Part shown: one piece after another, positions 20,603-31,606 of the stretch
How the letters are laid out: the number at the start of each line of letters is the position of its first letter
Numbering within the stretch: position 1 is the stretch's first letter
Program-made: the position numbers and the translations under genes
From: Streptomyces sp. SM10
GTDB lineage: Bacteria > Actinomycetota > Actinomycetes > Streptomycetales > Streptomycetaceae
Assembly (NCBI RefSeq): GCF_002910915.1
Contig: NZ_NEUF01000047.1
Coordinates: forward strand, 1 to 62,516
Length of the DNA stretch: 62,516 nucleotides
Reading direction: 5' to 3'
Notes under the pieces: generated by a model
What the model saw: the letters and a program-made list of their open reading frames with translations, nothing else
Database searches by the model: none
What the model was told of the DNA's origin: nothing

Positions 20603-21633
20603 CCAGTCGCCAACTGCGTCAGCGCCGGCTGAGCAGGGCCACGGCCGCGCTCTCCGGCCGCAAACGCGGGGCGCAGCCCAAGGTCGTCGCCCTCGGCGGC
20701 GGCATGGGGCTGTCCGCCTCGCTCACGGCGCTGCGCCGGATCACCGGCGACCTCACGGCGGTGGTCACCGTCGCCGACGACGGCGGTTCCAGCGGCCGCC
20801 TCCGTGAGGAGCTCGGTGTCCTCCCGCCGGGCGACCTGCGCAAGGCGCTCGCCGCGCTGTGCGGGGACGACGCATGGGGCCAGACCTGGGCCCAGGTGAT
20901 CCAGCACCGCTTCGAGTCCAAGGGCGACCTGCACGATCACGCGGTGGGCAATCTGCTCATCGTCGCGCTCTGGGAACAGCTGGGGGACCACGTCCAGGCC
21001 CTGGACCTCGTCGGCAAGCTGCTCGGAGCACACGGCAGGGTGCTGCCGATGTCCGCGGTCCCCCTGGAGCTCCAGGCGCTCGTACGAGGACACGACCCCG
21101 GGCGCCCCGACGACCTCGTCACCGTGCGGGGGCAGGCGACGGTGGCCCTGACCCCCGGCGAGGTCCAGTCCGTCCACGTCGTCCCGGCCGACCCGCCGGC
21201 CGTTCCCGAAGCGGTGGCCGCGGTGCTCGACGCGGACTGGGTGGTGCTCGGCCCGGGGTCGTGGTTCTCCTCCGTGATTCCGCACCTGCTGGTGCCCGAA
21301 CTGCTCGACGCGCTCGTGACCACGAAGGCCCGTAAGGTCCTCTCGCTGAACCTCGCACCGCAGCCCGGTGAAACAGAAGGCTTCTCACCGCAGCGTCATT
21401 TGGAGGTTTTGGGACGACACGCCCCTAAACTCGCCATGGACGTGGTGCTGGCCGACGAGGCCGCCGTGCCCGACCGCGAGTCCCTCGCCGACGCCGCACA
21501 GCGGCTCGGAGCCGCGGTCGAGCTGGCCCCCGTGGCCTCACCCGACGGCGTTCCGATTCATGATCCGGAGCTGTTGGCCGCCGCGTACGACCGTATTTTT
21601 CGGATGCATGGAAGGATCGGCCCATGGCGATGA
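20599..21633 (+). CDS. yvcK: YvcK/CofD-like UDP-N-acetylglucosamine-binding protein
   Basis: A 344-residue member of the YvcK (CofD-like, GluM) family, which binds UDP-sugars and in Bacillus and mycobacteria controls carbon flux into cell-wall precursors. The nucleotide-binding glycine motif [14 protein letters not shown] lies at about 30-43, and the family signatures [32 protein letters not shown] and [14 protein letters not shown] follow. GTG 20599 overlaps the stop of rapZ, and the 3' end overlaps whiA by ten bases, so the three are translationally coupled. The known whiA promoter in other streptomycetes lies inside this gene; I did not identify it here. Confidence 0.94.
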   Translation: MTSRQLRQRRLSRATAALSGRKRGAQPKVVALGGGMGLSASLTALRRITGDLTAVVTVADDGGSSGRLREELGVLPPGDLRKALAALCGDDAWGQTWAQVIQHRFESKGDLHDHAVGNLLIVALWEQLGDHVQALDLVGKLLGAHGRVLPMSAVPLELQALVRGHDPGRPDDLVTVRGQATVALTPGEVQSVHVVPADPPAVPEAVAAVLDADWVVLGPGSWFSSVIPHLLVPELLDALVTTKARKVLSLNLAPQPGETEGFSPQRHLEVLGRHAPKLAMDVVLADEAAVPDRESLADAAQRLGAAVELAPVASPDGVPIHDPELLAAAYDRIFRMHGRIGPWR

Positions 21634-22613
21634 CGCCAGCGGTGAAGGACGAAGTCTCTCGGCTTCCCGTGACCCGGACCTGCTGCAGAAAGGCAGAGGT
21701 CTCGGCGATTCTTCGGTTCGCGGGCGGGCTGCACCTGGTGAGCGGCCGGATCGTGATCGAGGCCGAGCTGGACACGGCGATGGCCGCCCGCCGGCTCAAG
21801 CGGGACATCCTCGAGATCTTCGGGCACAGCTCCGAGCTGATCGTGATGGCGCCGGGCGGACTGCGCCGGGGCTCCCGCTACGTCGTGCGGGTGGTGGCGG
21901 GCGGCGACCAGCTGGCGCGCCAGACCGGCCTGGTGGACGGCCGCGGCCGTCCGATCCGCGGCCTTCCCCCGCAGGTGGTCTCGGGGGCCACCTGCGACGC
22001 GGAGGCGGCATGGCGCGGTGCCTTCCTGGCGCACGGCTCGCTCACCGAGCCCGGCCGCTCCTCCTCGCTCGAGGTGACGTGTCCGGGTCCGGAGGCCGCC
22101 CTCGCCCTGGTCGGCGCCGCCCGCAGGCTCTCCATCGCCGCCAAGGCCAGGGAGGTGCGCGGGGTCGACCGTGTCGTCGTCCGCGACGGCGACGCGATCG
22201 GCGCCCTGCTGACCCGCCTCGGCGCCCACGAGTCGGTGCTGGCGTGGGAGGAGCGCCGGATGCGGCGCGAGGTCCGGGCCACGGCCAACCGGCTCGCCAA
22301 CTTCGACGACGCCAACCTCCGCCGTTCCGCCCGCGCCGCGGTGGCGGCGGGCGCCCGGGTGGGGCGCGCGCTGGAGATCCTGGGCGAGGAGGTCCCGGAG
22401 CACCTCGCGGCGGCCGGACGGCTGCGCATGGAGCACAAGCAGGCCTCCCTGGAGGAGCTGGGAGCGCTCGCCGACCCGCCGCTGACCAAGGACGCGGTCG
22501 CCGGCCGGATCAGGCGCCTGCTGGCCATGGCGGACAAGCGTGCCCAGGATCTCGGCATCCCCGGCACGGAGTCGACCCTCAGCGAGGAGCTGGCCGACGG
22601 CCTCGTCGGCTGA
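21624..22613 (+). CDS. whiA: Sporulation transcription factor WhiA
   Basis: A 329-residue WhiA. The N-terminal part is the degenerate LAGLIDADG homing-endonuclease-like domain ([17 protein letters not shown] and the later [12 protein letters not shown] block), without the catalytic acids. The C-terminal helix-turn-helix DNA-binding domain contains [33 protein letters not shown]. In Streptomyces WhiA acts together with WhiB as an activator or repressor of sporulation-septation genes such as ftsZ, ftsW, ftsK and whiG. It starts ten bases inside yvcK at ATG 21624. A strong terminator follows and a 700-base gap separates it from gap. Confidence 0.97.
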   Translation: MAMTPAVKDEVSRLPVTRTCCRKAEVSAILRFAGGLHLVSGRIVIEAELDTAMAARRLKRDILEIFGHSSELIVMAPGGLRRGSRYVVRVVAGGDQLARQTGLVDGRGRPIRGLPPQVVSGATCDAEAAWRGAFLAHGSLTEPGRSSSLEVTCPGPEAALALVGAARRLSIAAKAREVRGVDRVVVRDGDAIGALLTRLGAHESVLAWEERRMRREVRATANRLANFDDANLRRSARAAVAAGARVGRALEILGEEVPEHLAAAGRLRMEHKQASLEELGALADPPLTKDAVAGRIRRLLAMADKRAQDLGIPGTESTLSEELADGLVG

Positions 22614-22617
22614 GGAC

Positions 22618-22666
22618 GACGGCAGAGCCCCGGCCCGCCTCCCGGCGTGGCCGGGGCTCCGCCGTC
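22618..22666 (+). terminator. Terminator of the uvrC-rapZ-yvcK-whiA unit
   Basis: A long stem: GACGGC, two unpaired bases and AGCCCCGGCC (22618-22635) pair with GGCCGGGGCT, two bases and GCCGTC (22649-22666) around a 13-base loop, five bases after the whiA stop. Confidence 0.75.
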
Positions 22667-22805
22667 TCCGCCGTGCGCCGTCCGGCGACGGGGCGCCGGA
22701 CGGCCGTGGTCACCGGGCTCCGCGAGGGCTCCGGGCGGCGTCATTTTTGCGCCAGGGGGAGGGCGCCATTCCTCGAATTCCGCCGAGAGGTTTTTCTGCA
22801 TATCC

Positions 22806-22829
22806 GAGTGCGGCCCCGCACGAATGAGC
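22806..22829. repeat. Palindromic 24-bp element, copy 1 (copy 2 at 22903-22926)
   Basis: The two copies match at 20 of 24 positions in direct orientation, 97 bases apart. Both begin GAGTGC and end TGAGC; copy 1 contains GTGCGG-CC-CCGCAC, a 6-bp inverted repeat, while in copy 2 the arms are reduced to GTGC/GCAC plus partial pairing. This may be a protein-binding site pair or RNA hairpins. Confidence 0.55.
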
Positions 22830-22850
22830 GGCCGGTGCTTCTGCAGTTCC

Positions 22851-22895
22851 GCCGTCCGCGCGCCCTTGGAATAAGCGGACGGCCAGGCACTTTTT
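22851..22895 (+). terminator. Hairpin with T-run in the whiA-gap interval
   Basis: GCCGTCCGC (22851-22859) pairs with GCGGACGGC (22875-22883), followed seven bases later by TTTTT (22891-22895). T-runs are rare in this genome, so a factor-independent terminator of an unseen transcript is possible. Confidence 0.45.
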
Positions 22896-23309
22896 ATCGA
22901 TTGAGTGCCGCTCCGCACAATTGAGCATGCTTGCTCACCGCGTACTTCGCGCGCGCCCGGCGGCGGCGTCCGCCCTGACGGTCCATGGCCGGAACCATGA
23001 GGGTCGGGCCTGCGTCGGTGACTCCCGGTGACATCGCACCGTCGGATGCCTCCCTCCGTCCGCCTCTCGCAAGGGGTGTGGTTCCGGAGGGTGTTGACGT
23101 TCGGTGACCGCTCCGTGCGCGGCGGACGCCCCCGCCGCACGCCTCGGTGCACCCCGAGGCCGGAATCCGGCACTCCTACTCGGCGGTAAGGGGATCCCCC
23201 TTCGCGCCGCCCCTCTCGATGTCACTCCGGGGCCTTCGGAGAGGTAGGGTCGTAGGCGGTCGGGGACATCCCTAATAAAACTCGCCGGCATCGAAACCGG
23301 CGTTCCTAA

Positions 23310-24335
<1,026 letters not shown>

Positions 24336-24367
24336 TCCTAGGATCGGCAGGCAACCAGGTGTGATGT

Positions 24368-24410
24368 GAGGGGCTCGGACGGCGCGATGTGGCGCCGTTC
24401 GAGCCCCCTC
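24368..24410 (+). terminator. Hairpin between gap and pgk
   Basis: GAGGGGCTCGGACGGCGC (24368-24385) pairs with GCGCCGTTCGAGCCCCCTC up to 24410, leaving a short GATGTG loop, with a G-T pair and small end mismatches. It could terminate the gap message or protect its 3' end while letting some transcription continue into pgk, 38 bases downstream. Confidence 0.6.
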
Positions 24411-24447
24411 GCATGCTCATCAGTCCTTCCAAGGAGTAGAGGAACAG

Positions 24448-25659
24448 ATGAAGACGATCGACGAACTTCTCGCCGAAGGGGTCGCGGGGAAGCGGGTATT
24501 CGTCCGCGCCGACCTCAACGTGCCGCTCGACGGCACCACGATCACCGACGACGGCCGCATCCGCGCCGTCCTGCCGACGGTCTCCCAGCTCGCCGCCGCC
24601 GGCGCCCGGGTCATCGTCGCCTCGCACCTCGGCCGCCCCAAGGGCGCCCCGGACCCGGCCTTCTCGCTGGCACCGGCCGCCGCCCGCCTGGGTGAGCTGC
24701 TCGGCTCCGGGACCGCCTTCGCGACGGACACCGTCGGCGAGTCCGCCCGCGCCACGGTCGCCGCCCTCACCGACGGCCAGGTGGCCGTCATCGAGAACCT
24801 CCGCTTCAACGCGGGCGAGACGTCCAAGGACGACGCCGAGCGCGGAGCCTTCGCCGACCGGCTCGCCGAGCTCGCCGACGTGTACGTGGGTGACGGCTTC
24901 GGCGCCGTCCACCGCAGGCACGCCTCGGTCTTCGACCTCCCCGCCCGGCTCCCGCACTACGCGGGCCACCTCATCGCCACCGAGGTCGGCGTCCTGAAGA
25001 AGCTCACCACCGACGTCAAGCGGCCCTACGCGGTCGTCCTCGGCGGGGCCAAGGTCTCCGACAAGCTCGGAGTGATCGACCACCTGCTGGAGCGCGCGGA
25101 CCGCATCCTCATCGGCGGCGGCATGGCGTACACCTTCCTCAAGGCCCAGGGCCACGAGGTCGGCAGCTCGCTGCTCCAGGAGGACCAGATCCCGGCCGTG
25201 CAGGAGTACCTGCGGCGCGCCGAGGAGAAGGGCGTCGAATTCGTCCTGCCGGTCGACGTCGTGGTGGCCCCCGCCTTCCCCGACCTCAAGACCAAGGCCC
25301 CGACCCACCCCACCACCGTCGCCGCCGACGCCATGCCGGCCGGCCAGATGGGGCTGGACAACGGACCGGAGACCAACAAGCTCTACGCATCGAAGCTCGC
25401 CGACGCGGCCACCGTCTTCTGGAACGGCCCGATGGGCGTCTTCGAGCATCCCGACTTCGCCGACGGCACCCGCGCGGTCGCCCAGGCGCTCGTCGACTCG
25501 TCGGCCTTCAGCGTCGTGGGCGGCGGGGACTCCGCAGCCGCCGTCCGCATCCTCGGCTTCGACGAGAATGCTTTCGGCCACATCTCGACCGGTGGCGGCG
25601 CCAGCCTCGAATACCTCGAAGGCAAGACGCTTCCCGGACTCGCCGCACTGGAGGACTGA
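24448..25659 (+). CDS. pgk: Phosphoglycerate kinase
   Basis: A 403-residue monomeric PGK transferring the acyl phosphate of 1,3-bisphosphoglycerate to ADP. The substrate-binding N-terminal segment VFVRADLNVPLDG (19-31), the SHLGRPKG block, the hinge-side VLGGAKVSDKLGVI and the nucleotide-binding GGGDSAAAV are all present. The start ATG has AAGGAG 17-22 bases upstream and GAGGAA closer in. Six bases separate it from tpiA, so pgk and tpiA are one transcript. Confidence 0.98.
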   Translation: MKTIDELLAEGVAGKRVFVRADLNVPLDGTTITDDGRIRAVLPTVSQLAAAGARVIVASHLGRPKGAPDPAFSLAPAAARLGELLGSGTAFATDTVGESARATVAALTDGQVAVIENLRFNAGETSKDDAERGAFADRLAELADVYVGDGFGAVHRRHASVFDLPARLPHYAGHLIATEVGVLKKLTTDVKRPYAVVLGGAKVSDKLGVIDHLLERADRILIGGGMAYTFLKAQGHEVGSSLLQEDQIPAVQEYLRRAEEKGVEFVLPVDVVVAPAFPDLKTKAPTHPTTVAADAMPAGQMGLDNGPETNKLYASKLADAATVFWNGPMGVFEHPDFADGTRAVAQALVDSSAFSVVGGGDSAAAVRILGFDENAFGHISTGGGASLEYLEGKTLPGLAALED

Positions 25660-25665
25660 CCCTCA

Positions 25666-26429
<764 letters not shown>

Positions 26430-26454
<25 letters not shown>

Positions 26455-26504
26455 GATCGTCCGCTTCCGCGACCAGTAGGATCGTCCGCTTCCGCGGCCG
26501 GTGA
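26430..26504 (+). repeat. 25-bp tandem repeat at the 3' end of tpiA
   Basis: Copies at 26430-26454 (the last codons and TAG of tpiA) and 26455-26479 are identical; a third at 26480-26504 matches at 21 of 25 positions. Because the unit is not a multiple of three and contains the stop codon, the extra copies are untranslated. It looks like a local tandem duplication. Confidence 0.9.
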
Positions 26505-26535
26505 GTATGCGGTGGAGCGGATCCGTCGTACCCTT

Positions 26536-26571
26536 GCGGGGGCCAGGGGGGTGTATCCCCCGGGCCCCCGC
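26536..26571 (+). terminator. Terminator after tpiA
   Basis: GCGGGGGCC-A-GGGGG pairs with CCCCC-G-GGCCCCCGC around a GTGTAT loop, about 80 bases past the tpiA stop and before secG. Very stable, no T-run. Confidence 0.7.
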
Positions 26572-26617
26572 TGTTCGTACATGCAGTCCTAGGAATTCCG
26601 GAAAGTAGGGACCAGCC

Positions 26618-26854
26618 GTGGTTTTGGCGTTCGAGATCGCCCTGATCGTCTTCAGCCTGCTGCTGATGCTGCTGGTGCTGATGCACAAGGGAAAGGGCGG
26701 CGGCCTCTCCGACATGTTCGGTGGCGGGATGCAGTCCTCCGTGGGTGGCTCGTCGGTCGCCGAGCGGAACCTCGACCGCATCACCGTCGTGGTCGGTCTG
26801 GGTTGGTTCGCATGCATCGTCGTCCTTGCTCTGCTGATCAAGCTGGACAGCTGA
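26618..26854 (+). CDS. secG: Preprotein translocase subunit SecG
   Basis: A 78-residue protein with two membrane helices (FEIALIVFSLLLMLLVLM and ITVVVGLGWFACIVVLALLI) joined by the family loop HKGKGGGLSDMFGGG, which is diagnostic for SecG. It is an accessory subunit of the SecYEG channel that eases SecA-driven export. GTG 26618 follows GGAAAGTAGGGA. Placed between tpiA and the RbpA-family gene, as in other streptomycetes. Confidence 0.95.
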   Translation: MVLAFEIALIVFSLLLMLLVLMHKGKGGGLSDMFGGGMQSSVGGSSVAERNLDRITVVVGLGWFACIVVLALLIKLDS

Positions 26855-26896
26855 CCCTTCGTCCGTGAATCCCGGTGAGGGTGTAACTCCTTTCAC

Positions 26897-26924
26897 TGGA
26901 CGCGCGTTGGGCCTTACGTAGACT
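26897..26924 (+). promoter_or_regulatory. Candidate promoter of the RbpA-family gene
   Basis: TGGACG (26897-26902), 16 bases, TAGACT (26919-26924), 39 bases before the GTG start and upstream of a GGGAG ribosome-binding site. A GGAAT-N18-GTT sigma-R site, which might be expected for rbpA, was not found. Confidence 0.4.
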
Positions 26925-26963
26925 GGGGCATCTTCGAGCACCATCACGCAGGGAGTTACGACC

Positions 26964-27299
26964 GTGGCAAGTGGCAACGCGATCCGGGGAAGCCGGGTCG
27001 GAGCGGGGCCGATGGGGGAGGCGGAGCGAGGCGAGTCCGCGCCGCGCCTCCGCATCTCCTTCTGGTGCTCGAACGGGCACGAGACGCAGCCGAGCTTCGC
27101 CCATGACGCGCAGGTACCGGAGACCTGGGACTGCCCGCGCTGCGGCTTCCCGGCCGGACAGGACCGGGACAGCCCGCCGGCCCCGCCGCGCACCGAGCCG
27201 TACAAGACGCACCTGGCGTACGTACGTGAGCGGCGCAGCGACGCGGACGGCGAGGCGATCCTCGCCGAAGCCCTCGCGAAGCTCCGCGGCGAGATCTGA
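26964..27299 (+). CDS. RNA polymerase-binding protein, RbpA family (RbpB-type paralogue)
   Basis: A 111-residue actinobacterial protein with the RbpA core: a basic N-terminus (GNAIRGSRVG), a central zinc-ribbon-like segment FWCSNGHE...WDCPRCGFPAG with three cysteines and a His, a short linker and the C-terminal sigma-interacting helix THLAYVRERRSDADGEAILAEALAKLR. RbpA binds the principal sigma factor and RNA polymerase and stabilises the open complex. The sequence lacks the usual RbpA N-terminus (MSERALRG-type) and the length is shorter, so I read it as the secG-pgi-linked paralogue rather than the main RbpA. GTG 26964 follows CAGGGAG. Confidence 0.85.
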   Translation: MASGNAIRGSRVGAGPMGEAERGESAPRLRISFWCSNGHETQPSFAHDAQVPETWDCPRCGFPAGQDRDSPPAPPRTEPYKTHLAYVRERRSDADGEAILAEALAKLRGEI

Positions 27300-27500
27300 C
27301 GCCTCTCGTCCGGACCACGCGGTCCGTACACGAAGGACCCCTGACCCAGTTGTTCACCGGCCGGTCACCCCCTGGGTGCCCGGCCGGAAGCCTTGTTGCC
27401 CCAGGCAGCCCGCCGTTGCCCCGGGGCACCCTTCAGATCAATTAGGTTGGAGGGGCAGCGGGGAAGGTTGCAGTACGAGAAGAAGTGGGCGATTTCCGGG

Positions 27501-29153
27501 ATGAACGCACAAGGCCGAACCAAGCTCAACCAGACGCCCGAGTGGGCGGCTCTCGGCAAGCACCGTGAGGAGTTCGGCGACACCCAACTGCGCCGGCTGT
27601 TCGCGGACGCGCCGGACCGCGGGACCGCGTACACCCTCCGGGTCGGCGACCTGCACATCGACTACTCGAAGAACCTGGTCACCGACGAGACGCTCCGTCT
27701 GCTCCGTGACCTCGCCGAGGCCACCGGGGTCGCCGGCCTGCGGGACGCGATGTTCCGCGGCGAGAAGATCAACACCACCGAGGACCGTGCCGTCCTGCAC
27801 ACCGCGCTGCGGGCCCCGCGCGGCGCCGTCGTCGAGGTCGACGGCGAGAACGTGGTCCCCGCCGTGCACGCCGTCCTGGACAGGATGGCGGCCTTCGCCG
27901 ACCGGGTCAGGGCCGGAGAGTGGACCGGGCACACCGGCAAGCCGGTCAAGAACATCGTGAACATCGGCATCGGCGGTTCCGATCTCGGACCGGCCATGGC
28001 CTACGAGGTGCTGCGCTCCTTCACGGACCGCTCCCTCACTCTCCGCTTCGTGTCCAACGTCGACGGCGCCGACCTCCACGAGGCCGTCCGTGACCTGGAC
28101 CCGGCCGAGACGCTGTTCATCGTGGCGTCCAAGACCTTCACCACGATCGAGACCATCACCAACGCCACGTCCGCCCGCGACTGGCTCCTCACCGGACTGA
28201 GGGCCGGTCAGGAGGCCGTCGCCAAGCACTTCGTGGCGCTCTCGACCAACGCCGGGAAGGTCGAGGACTTCGGCATCGACACGGCCAACATGTTCGAGTT
28301 CTGGGACTGGGTCGGCGGCCGCTACTCCTACGACTCGGCCATCGGCCTCTCGCTGATGATCGCCATCGGCCCCGAGCGCTTCCGCGAGATGCTGGACGGC
28401 TTCCACCTCGTCGACGAGCACTTCCGCACCGCCCCCGCCGAGGAGAACGCCCCGCTGCTCCTGGGCCTCCTGGGCGTCTGGTACGGCCAGTTCTTCGGCG
28501 CACAGTCCCACGCTGTGCTGCCCTACAGCCACTATCTCTCCAAGTTCACCGCGTACTTGCAGCAGCTGGACATGGAGTCCAACGGCAAGTCCGTGGACCG
28601 GGACGGCAATCCGGTCGAGTGGGAGACGGGACCGGTCGTCTGGGGCACCCCCGGCACCAACGGCCAGCACGCGTACTACCAGCTGATCCACCAGGGCACG
28701 AAGGTCATCCCGGCCGACTTCATCGGCTTCGCCACGCCGGTCCAGGACCTGCTGCCCGGTCTGATCGCCCAGCACGATCTGCTGATGGCCAACTTCTTCG
28801 CCCAGACCCAGGCCCTCGCCTTCGGCAAGACGCCCGACGAGGTCCGCGCGGAAGGCGTCGCGGAGGAGTTGGTGCCGCACAAGACGTTCCTCGGCAACCA
28901 CCCGACGACCACGGTCCTCGCCGAGCGGCTCACCCCCTCGGTGCTCGGCCAGCTCGTCGCGCTGTACGAGCACAAGGTCTTCGTCCAAGGCGCAGTCTGG
29001 AACATCGACTCCTTCGACCAGTGGGGCGTCGAGCTGGGCAAGGTCCTCGCCAAGAAGATCGAGCCGGTCCTGACCGAGGGCACCGGGGGCGACCAGCTGG
29101 ACAGCTCCACCGCCGCTCTCGTCTCGACGTACCGGTCCCTGCGGGGCCGCTGA
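27501..29153 (+). CDS. pgi: Glucose-6-phosphate isomerase
   Basis: A 550-residue Pgi interconverting glucose 6-phosphate and fructose 6-phosphate. Family signatures are [16 protein letters not shown] (sugar-phosphate site), [20 protein letters not shown] (GRYS block with the catalytic region), [11 protein letters not shown] and the C-terminal [11 protein letters not shown] with its catalytic Lys. ATG 27501 ([10 protein letters not shown]) is used; the open frame further upstream has no coding character, although the ribosome-binding site (CCGGG) is poor. Together with the downstream pentose-phosphate genes it links glycolysis and NADPH supply. The PH-domain gene starts four bases after the stop. 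Confidence 0.97.
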   Translation: MNAQGRTKLNQTPEWAALGKHREEFGDTQLRRLFADAPDRGTAYTLRVGDLHIDYSKNLVTDETLRLLRDLAEATGVAGLRDAMFRGEKINTTEDRAVLHTALRAPRGAVVEVDGENVVPAVHAVLDRMAAFADRVRAGEWTGHTGKPVKNIVNIGIGGSDLGPAMAYEVLRSFTDRSLTLRFVSNVDGADLHEAVRDLDPAETLFIVASKTFTTIETITNATSARDWLLTGLRAGQEAVAKHFVALSTNAGKVEDFGIDTANMFEFWDWVGGRYSYDSAIGLSLMIAIGPERFREMLDGFHLVDEHFRTAPAEENAPLLLGLLGVWYGQFFGAQSHAVLPYSHYLSKFTAYLQQLDMESNGKSVDRDGNPVEWETGPVVWGTPGTNGQHAYYQLIHQGTKVIPADFIGFATPVQDLLPGLIAQHDLLMANFFAQTQALAFGKTPDEVRAEGVAEELVPHKTFLGNHPTTTVLAERLTPSVLGQLVALYEHKVFVQGAVWNIDSFDQWGVELGKVLAKKIEPVLTEGTGGDQLDSSTAALVSTYRSLRGR

Positions 29154-29156
29154 GCG

Positions 29157-29660
29157 ATGACCGCGGGGGAGGGGACGATACGGCTGCGGCCGCCGCGCCA
29201 CGCGCCGGACCGCAGGGCGGCCGTCTGGTGGCGGGCCCGGTGCCTGCTGCTGACAGCGGCACCGGTGGCCGTCCTGGGCGTGCTGGGAGCGTTCATCGCT
29301 CCTGCGCGGTTCTGGCTGCTGACCGCGGCCGCCGCGCTCGGGGCCGTCGGCCTGCTCTGCAGCGTCCTCCTCCCCCTCTGGTGGTTCCGCACCCACCGCT
29401 GGGAGGTCACCGGGGACGCGGTCTACGTGAGCACCGGGGTCGTCCTCCGGGAGTGGCGGATCGCCCCGATGTCCCGCATCCAGACCGTCGACACCGTGCG
29501 CGGACCCCTCGAGCAGCTCTTCGGGCTGGCCACGGTCACCGTCACCACGGCGTCCGCCAAGGGGGCCCTGCGGATCGGGGGACTGGCCCACGGGACGGCC
29601 GCCGAACTCGCCGAGCGGCTGACCCGCATCACCCAGGACACCCCCGGGGACGCGACGTGA
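29157..29660 (+). CDS. PH-domain (YdbS-like) membrane protein
   Basis: A 167-residue protein with two membrane helices (about 28-75) followed by one bacterial PH domain (bPH_2, DUF304): WRIAPMSRIQTVDTVRGPLEQLFGLATVTVTTASA is the typical strand-loop pattern. It is translationally coupled to the next, larger PH-domain gene through a GTGA overlap and starts four bases after pgi. The YdbS/YdbT pair of Bacillus helps resist antimicrobial compounds of its own species; function in Streptomyces is not established. Confidence 0.88.
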   Translation: MTAGEGTIRLRPPRHAPDRRAAVWWRARCLLLTAAPVAVLGVLGAFIAPARFWLLTAAAALGAVGLLCSVLLPLWWFRTHRWEVTGDAVYVSTGVVLREWRIAPMSRIQTVDTVRGPLEQLFGLATVTVTTASAKGALRIGGLAHGTAAELAERLTRITQDTPGDAT

Positions 29661-31165
29661 GCACCGCCGCCGGCGACGCCCCCGGCTGGCGGCGGCTGCA
29701 CCCCCGCACGGTCCTGGTCACCGCGCTGGTCACGGCCGGAGTCGCGGCGGGCGGCGCCGTGCCGGTCGTGGTGGGCCTGTCCGGCCGCCTCGGATACGCG
29801 AGGGCGATCGGCTGGGTGCTGGCCGGAGCGGTCCTGCTGACCGGCTGCGCGGCGGTCGGCGACCACGTCCGGTGGCGGCGCACCCGCTACCGCGTCGGCG
29901 CGGAGCGCGTCGATCTCCACACCGGGCTCCTCCTGGTGAAGCGCCGCTCGCTTGCCCGCGACAGGATCCGCAGCGTCGACCTCACCGCGCACCTCCTGCT
30001 GCGCCTCCTCGGCCTGGTCACCGTCCGCATCGGCACCGGTGAGCAGACGGGCGGGGACTCCACCCTGGAGCTCGACCCCGTCTCCCGTGCGGAGGGGGAG
30101 CGGCTGCGCCGCGAGCTCCTCGACCGCGGAGCCGCGGCGACCCCCGGAAGGCACCGTGAGGGCGAACTGGCCACCCTCGACCCCCGCTGGATCCGCTACG
30201 CACCGGTCTCCTTCGTCACGCCCGCGCTGGGCGCGGCGGCGGCCGGCGGTGTGATGCAGATCAGCGAATGGGCGGGCGCGCAGGGAGAGGTGATCGACTG
30301 GGTCGCCGACCGCTTCCGGGAGACGCCTCTGGTGTGGGCGATCGCCGCCCTGGTCCTGGCCGCGCTGGTCTCCGGTGTCGTCGGAGCGCTCGGCCTCTGG
30401 ATCGAGATGTGGTGGAACTACCGGCTGGAGCGCGAACCGGGCGGCACCCTGCGGGTCAGGCGCGGACTGCTGACCTCGCGCTCCCTCTCCGTCGAGGAAC
30501 GGCGGCTGCGCGGCGTGGACCTGGTGGAGCCCCTGGGCGTACGGCTGCTGGGCGCCGCCCGGGTGGACGCGATCACGACGGGCCTCGCCACGGACGAGGA
30601 GTCCCAGGGCGCCGAGCACCACACGCTGCTGCCGGTCGCTCCCCGGCCGCTGGCCGACAGCATCGCCGCAGAGGTGCTCCGTGAGACCGTCACCCCGACC
30701 GGCGCGCCGCTGACGGCTCACCCTCCTGCCGCCCGGGGCCGGCGGCTGCGCCGCGCCCTCGTCGTGACCCTGGCGCCCGTCCTGGTCCAGGTCGTCCTGG
30801 GAATCCTGTTCACACCGGTGCTGCTGTGGACGGCGCTGGTCTGCGCGGCGCTCTCCGTGCCCGTCGCCGTCCTGCTGGCACTCGACGCGTACCGCTCGCT
30901 GGGGCACACGCTCAGCGGCCGCTACTTGGTGACCCGCTCCGGCAGCGTCCGGCGCTCCACGGCGGCCCTGCAGCGGGCGGGGGTCATCGGCTGGACGGTG
31001 CGGCAGTCCTTCTTCCAGCGGCGGGCCGGGCTGCTGAGCGTCACCGCCACGACGGCCGCCGGCGGAGGCGCGTACACGGCGCACGACACGGACGCCTCCG
31101 AGGGGCTCGCCTTCGCCGCGGAGGCGGTCCCGGGCCTGCTGGAGCCCTTTCTCGAGCGGGGCTGA
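29657..31165 (+). CDS. PH-domain (YdbT-like) membrane protein, multi-domain
   Basis: A 502-residue membrane protein with three bacterial PH domains, each beginning with a hydrophobic hairpin and containing the same RIRSVDLTAHLLLRLLGLVTVRIGT-like pattern: around 85-150, 260-330 (ERRLRGVDLVEPLGVRLLGAARVDA) and 420-490 (AALQRAGVIGWTVRQSFFQRRAG). This layout is that of YdbT, the usual partner of the small YdbS-like protein encoded just upstream. GTG 29657 overlaps the upstream stop by four bases. Ligand and role are unknown; a membrane-stress or peptide-resistance function is an inference from Bacillus. Confidence 0.87.
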   Translation: MSTAAGDAPGWRRLHPRTVLVTALVTAGVAAGGAVPVVVGLSGRLGYARAIGWVLAGAVLLTGCAAVGDHVRWRRTRYRVGAERVDLHTGLLLVKRRSLARDRIRSVDLTAHLLLRLLGLVTVRIGTGEQTGGDSTLELDPVSRAEGERLRRELLDRGAAATPGRHREGELATLDPRWIRYAPVSFVTPALGAAAAGGVMQISEWAGAQGEVIDWVADRFRETPLVWAIAALVLAALVSGVVGALGLWIEMWWNYRLEREPGGTLRVRRGLLTSRSLSVEERRLRGVDLVEPLGVRLLGAARVDAITTGLATDEESQGAEHHTLLPVAPRPLADSIAAEVLRETVTPTGAPLTAHPPAARGRRLRRALVVTLAPVLVQVVLGILFTPVLLWTALVCAALSVPVAVLLALDAYRSLGHTLSGRYLVTRSGSVRRSTAALQRAGVIGWTVRQSFFQRRAGLLSVTATTAAGGGAYTAHDTDASEGLAFAAEAVPGLLEPFLERG

Positions 31166-31175
31166 GCCCGGTGCG

Positions 31176-31535
31176 TCAGCCGCGCGTCGTGTCGATGACG
31201 CAGAATCGGTTGCCCTCGGTGTCCGCCAGCACCACGAAGTCGGGATCCGGCGGATAAAGATGCCACTCCACCTGCCGCGCACCGAGCGCGGTCAGCCGTT
31301 CCACCTCGGCCTCCTGGTCGCCGGAGTACAGGTCCAGGTGGACCCGCGGCACCTCTTGGACGGGCGTGTCGCTCAGCCCCAAGGACAGCCCGACCCCGGG
31401 CCCGTCGGCCGGAACCAGGACCACCCAGTCCTCCTTGAGCGACTCGCGCTCGACGTAGTGCAGCGCGGCCTTCCAGAAAGCGGCCGCGCGCCGGACGTCC
31501 GACGCTCCCATCACCACGGTTCCGATACTCACCAT
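31176..31535 (-). CDS. VOC-family (glyoxalase/bleomycin-resistance-like) protein
   Basis: A 119-residue vicinal-oxygen-chelate protein made of two beta-alpha-beta-beta-beta modules. It begins VSIGTVVMGASDVRRAAAFWKAALHY and ends DFVVLADTEGNRFCVIDT, the signature ends of the fold; candidate metal ligands are a His in RVHLDLYSGD and Glu in DTEGN. ATG 31535 is used because the longer frame has no homology and crosses a terminator hairpin. The substrate is unknown; typical members are lyases, dioxygenases or antibiotic-binding proteins. It runs toward the PH-domain gene and ends ten bases from it. Confidence 0.87.
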   Translation of the reverse strand: MVSIGTVVMGASDVRRAAAFWKAALHYVERESLKEDWVVLVPADGPGVGLSLGLSDTPVQEVPRVHLDLYSGDQEAEVERLTALGARQVEWHLYPPDPDFVVLADTEGNRFCVIDTTRG

Positions 31536-31553
31536 GGCACCACCCTGGCACAG

Positions 31554-31595
31554 CGGAGACCCGGCCACGCCCAAGGAGGGCGGGCCGGGTCTCCG
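31554..31595 (-). terminator. Terminator of the tkt-pgl operon
   Basis: Perfect 13-bp stem CGGAGACCCGGCC (31554-31566)/GGCCGGGTCTCCG (31583-31595), just past the pgl stop codon on the minus strand and ahead of the VOC gene. Confidence 0.75.
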
Positions 31596-31606
31596 TGGTG
31601 ATCCGG

